Below, piece after piece: positions 63,673 through 64,000 of a stretch of DNA of 64,000 bases. Positions within the stretch are counted from its first letter, which is position 1. Every line of letters starts with the position of its first letter. Position numbers and translations under genes: made by a program. Origin of the DNA: an uncultured Desulfobulbaceae bacterium (GTDB taxonomy: Bacteria > Desulfobacterota > Desulfobulbia > Desulfobulbales > Desulfobulbaceae); assembly GCA_947259225.1 (NCBI GenBank), contig CAMYLK010000004.1, forward strand, positions 124,001 through 188,000. Direction: 5' to 3'. The notes under the pieces are model-generated. The model was not told the origin of the DNA and ran no database searches. It saw only the letters and a program-made list of their open reading frames with translations.

Positions 63673-64000
63673 TCAACTCTGACAGAGTTTTTTCATGGTA
63701 TTCAGGATATCGTCTGGAAAAGGTGTCAGCTTTCCATCGCGGTTAATACAGGCATGGACAGTAAATCCCTTGACCAGCAGTTGTTCGTTGTCGTTTTCAT
63801 CGACCCTGACAATCCTGTAATTAAAGCGGGAAGAATATTTTTTCACCTCGGCCAGTGAAGTGTTGATGGTGATCAAATCGTCATAGCGGGCCGGGGCTTT
63901 GTAGCGCAGGTAACTTTCAGTTACCGGAAGGATAAGCCCCCGTTCTTCGATCAAGCTGTAGGGCAGTGACAGGGACCGCATCATCTCTGTCCGTCCCATT
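63673..64000 (-). CDS. Acyl-CoA thioesterase, YbgC/FadM hotdog family (5' end beyond the window)
   Basis: The frame ends at 63673 and runs off the right edge. The visible 108 residues (GRTEMMRSLSLPYSLIEERGLILPVTES...APARYDDLITINTSL) form the middle and end of a hotdog thioesterase; the missing beginning should hold the catalytic Asp segment. The family hydrolyses short acyl-CoAs, in some members linked to the Tol-Pal system. Confidence 0.85.
   Translation of the reverse strand, partial: MGRTEMMRSLSLPYSLIEERGLILPVTESYLRYKAPARYDDLITINTSLAEVKKYSSRFNYRIVRVDENDNEQLLVKGFTVHACINRDGKLTPFPDDILNTMKKLCQS

Overview
The window reads as chromosome of an anaerobic, metal- and sulfur-cycling bacterium of the Desulfobacterota (Desulfobulbales-like). 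The grounds are a 30-haem secreted cytochrome behind a cyclic-di-GMP riboswitch, a selenophosphate synthetase with an in-frame UGA (selenocysteine), a rubrerythrin, GAF/PAS/MCP-rich signalling, and a C-terminal C-x-x-C tail on a PAS protein of a kind I associate with this phylum. The taxonomy is inference from gene content; no rRNA is present.

Layout. 1-5.5 kb: recC(end)-recB-recD operon, then a LysR regulator (to 6.5 kb). 6.6-9.0 kb (minus): an RRM protein, a 33-aa ribosomal protein bTHX, and a PilZ/HD-GYP pair for c-di-GMP signalling. 9.1-13.8 kb (minus): marR-MFP-RND efflux operon. 13.9-18.9 kb: small cupin/DUF6868 pair, then fur and an fbpABC-type ferric iron ABC transporter with palindromic Fur-box candidates. 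19-23.7 kb (minus): glycosyltransferase, umuC and umuD separated by a 405-bp repeat-bearing spacer, and a PAS sensor. 24-27 kb: membrane protein and a Cache/CZB chemoreceptor. 27.1-31.4 kb (minus): giant multihaem cytochrome with riboswitch leader. 31.7-35.3 kb (minus): tRNA-Met, groES-groEL, branched-chain aminotransferase. 35.4-41.8 kb (plus): AI-2E-family permease, LapG-like protease, voltage-gated K+ channel, STAS-like protein, O-methyltransferase, selD(Sec), TauE-type exporter. 42-48.1 kb: DUF218 protein, radical SAM/SPASM maturase (possibly of the thio(seleno)oxazole peptide type), zinc-ribbon and second AI-2E-family permease, two-CW protein.

48.4-53.0 kb is the most unusual part. An intact tRNA-Asn is preceded by two perfect 101-bp tandem repeats carrying its 5' half, with the anticodon stem replaced by a TCCCGAC/GTCGGGA hairpin. 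It is followed by a GIY-YIG nuclease ORF whose last codons and stop codon lie inside a second degenerate tRNA-Asn copy. A further tRNA-Asn relic with the same terminator lies 3.6 kb downstream. The segment between these relics holds a chemoreceptor with a sigma-54 promoter and a phosphate-type binding protein with an early stop codon. No integrase is visible.

53-64 kb: arsenite permease (ACR3) and arsenate reductase, M48 protease, Moco-carrier-like protein and rubrerythrin, zinc-type binding protein, sigma-54 activator with a cysteine-rich PAS domain, YdgA-like protein, BrnT/antitoxin module, tRNA-fMet, and an edge-truncated thioesterase.

Themes: c-di-GMP control of surface functions (HD-GYP, PilZ, LapG-like protease, riboswitch-controlled cytochrome), iron and metal handling, selenium use (selD-Sec and perhaps the LysR and radical SAM genes), and tRNA-derived repeats acting as insertion sites.
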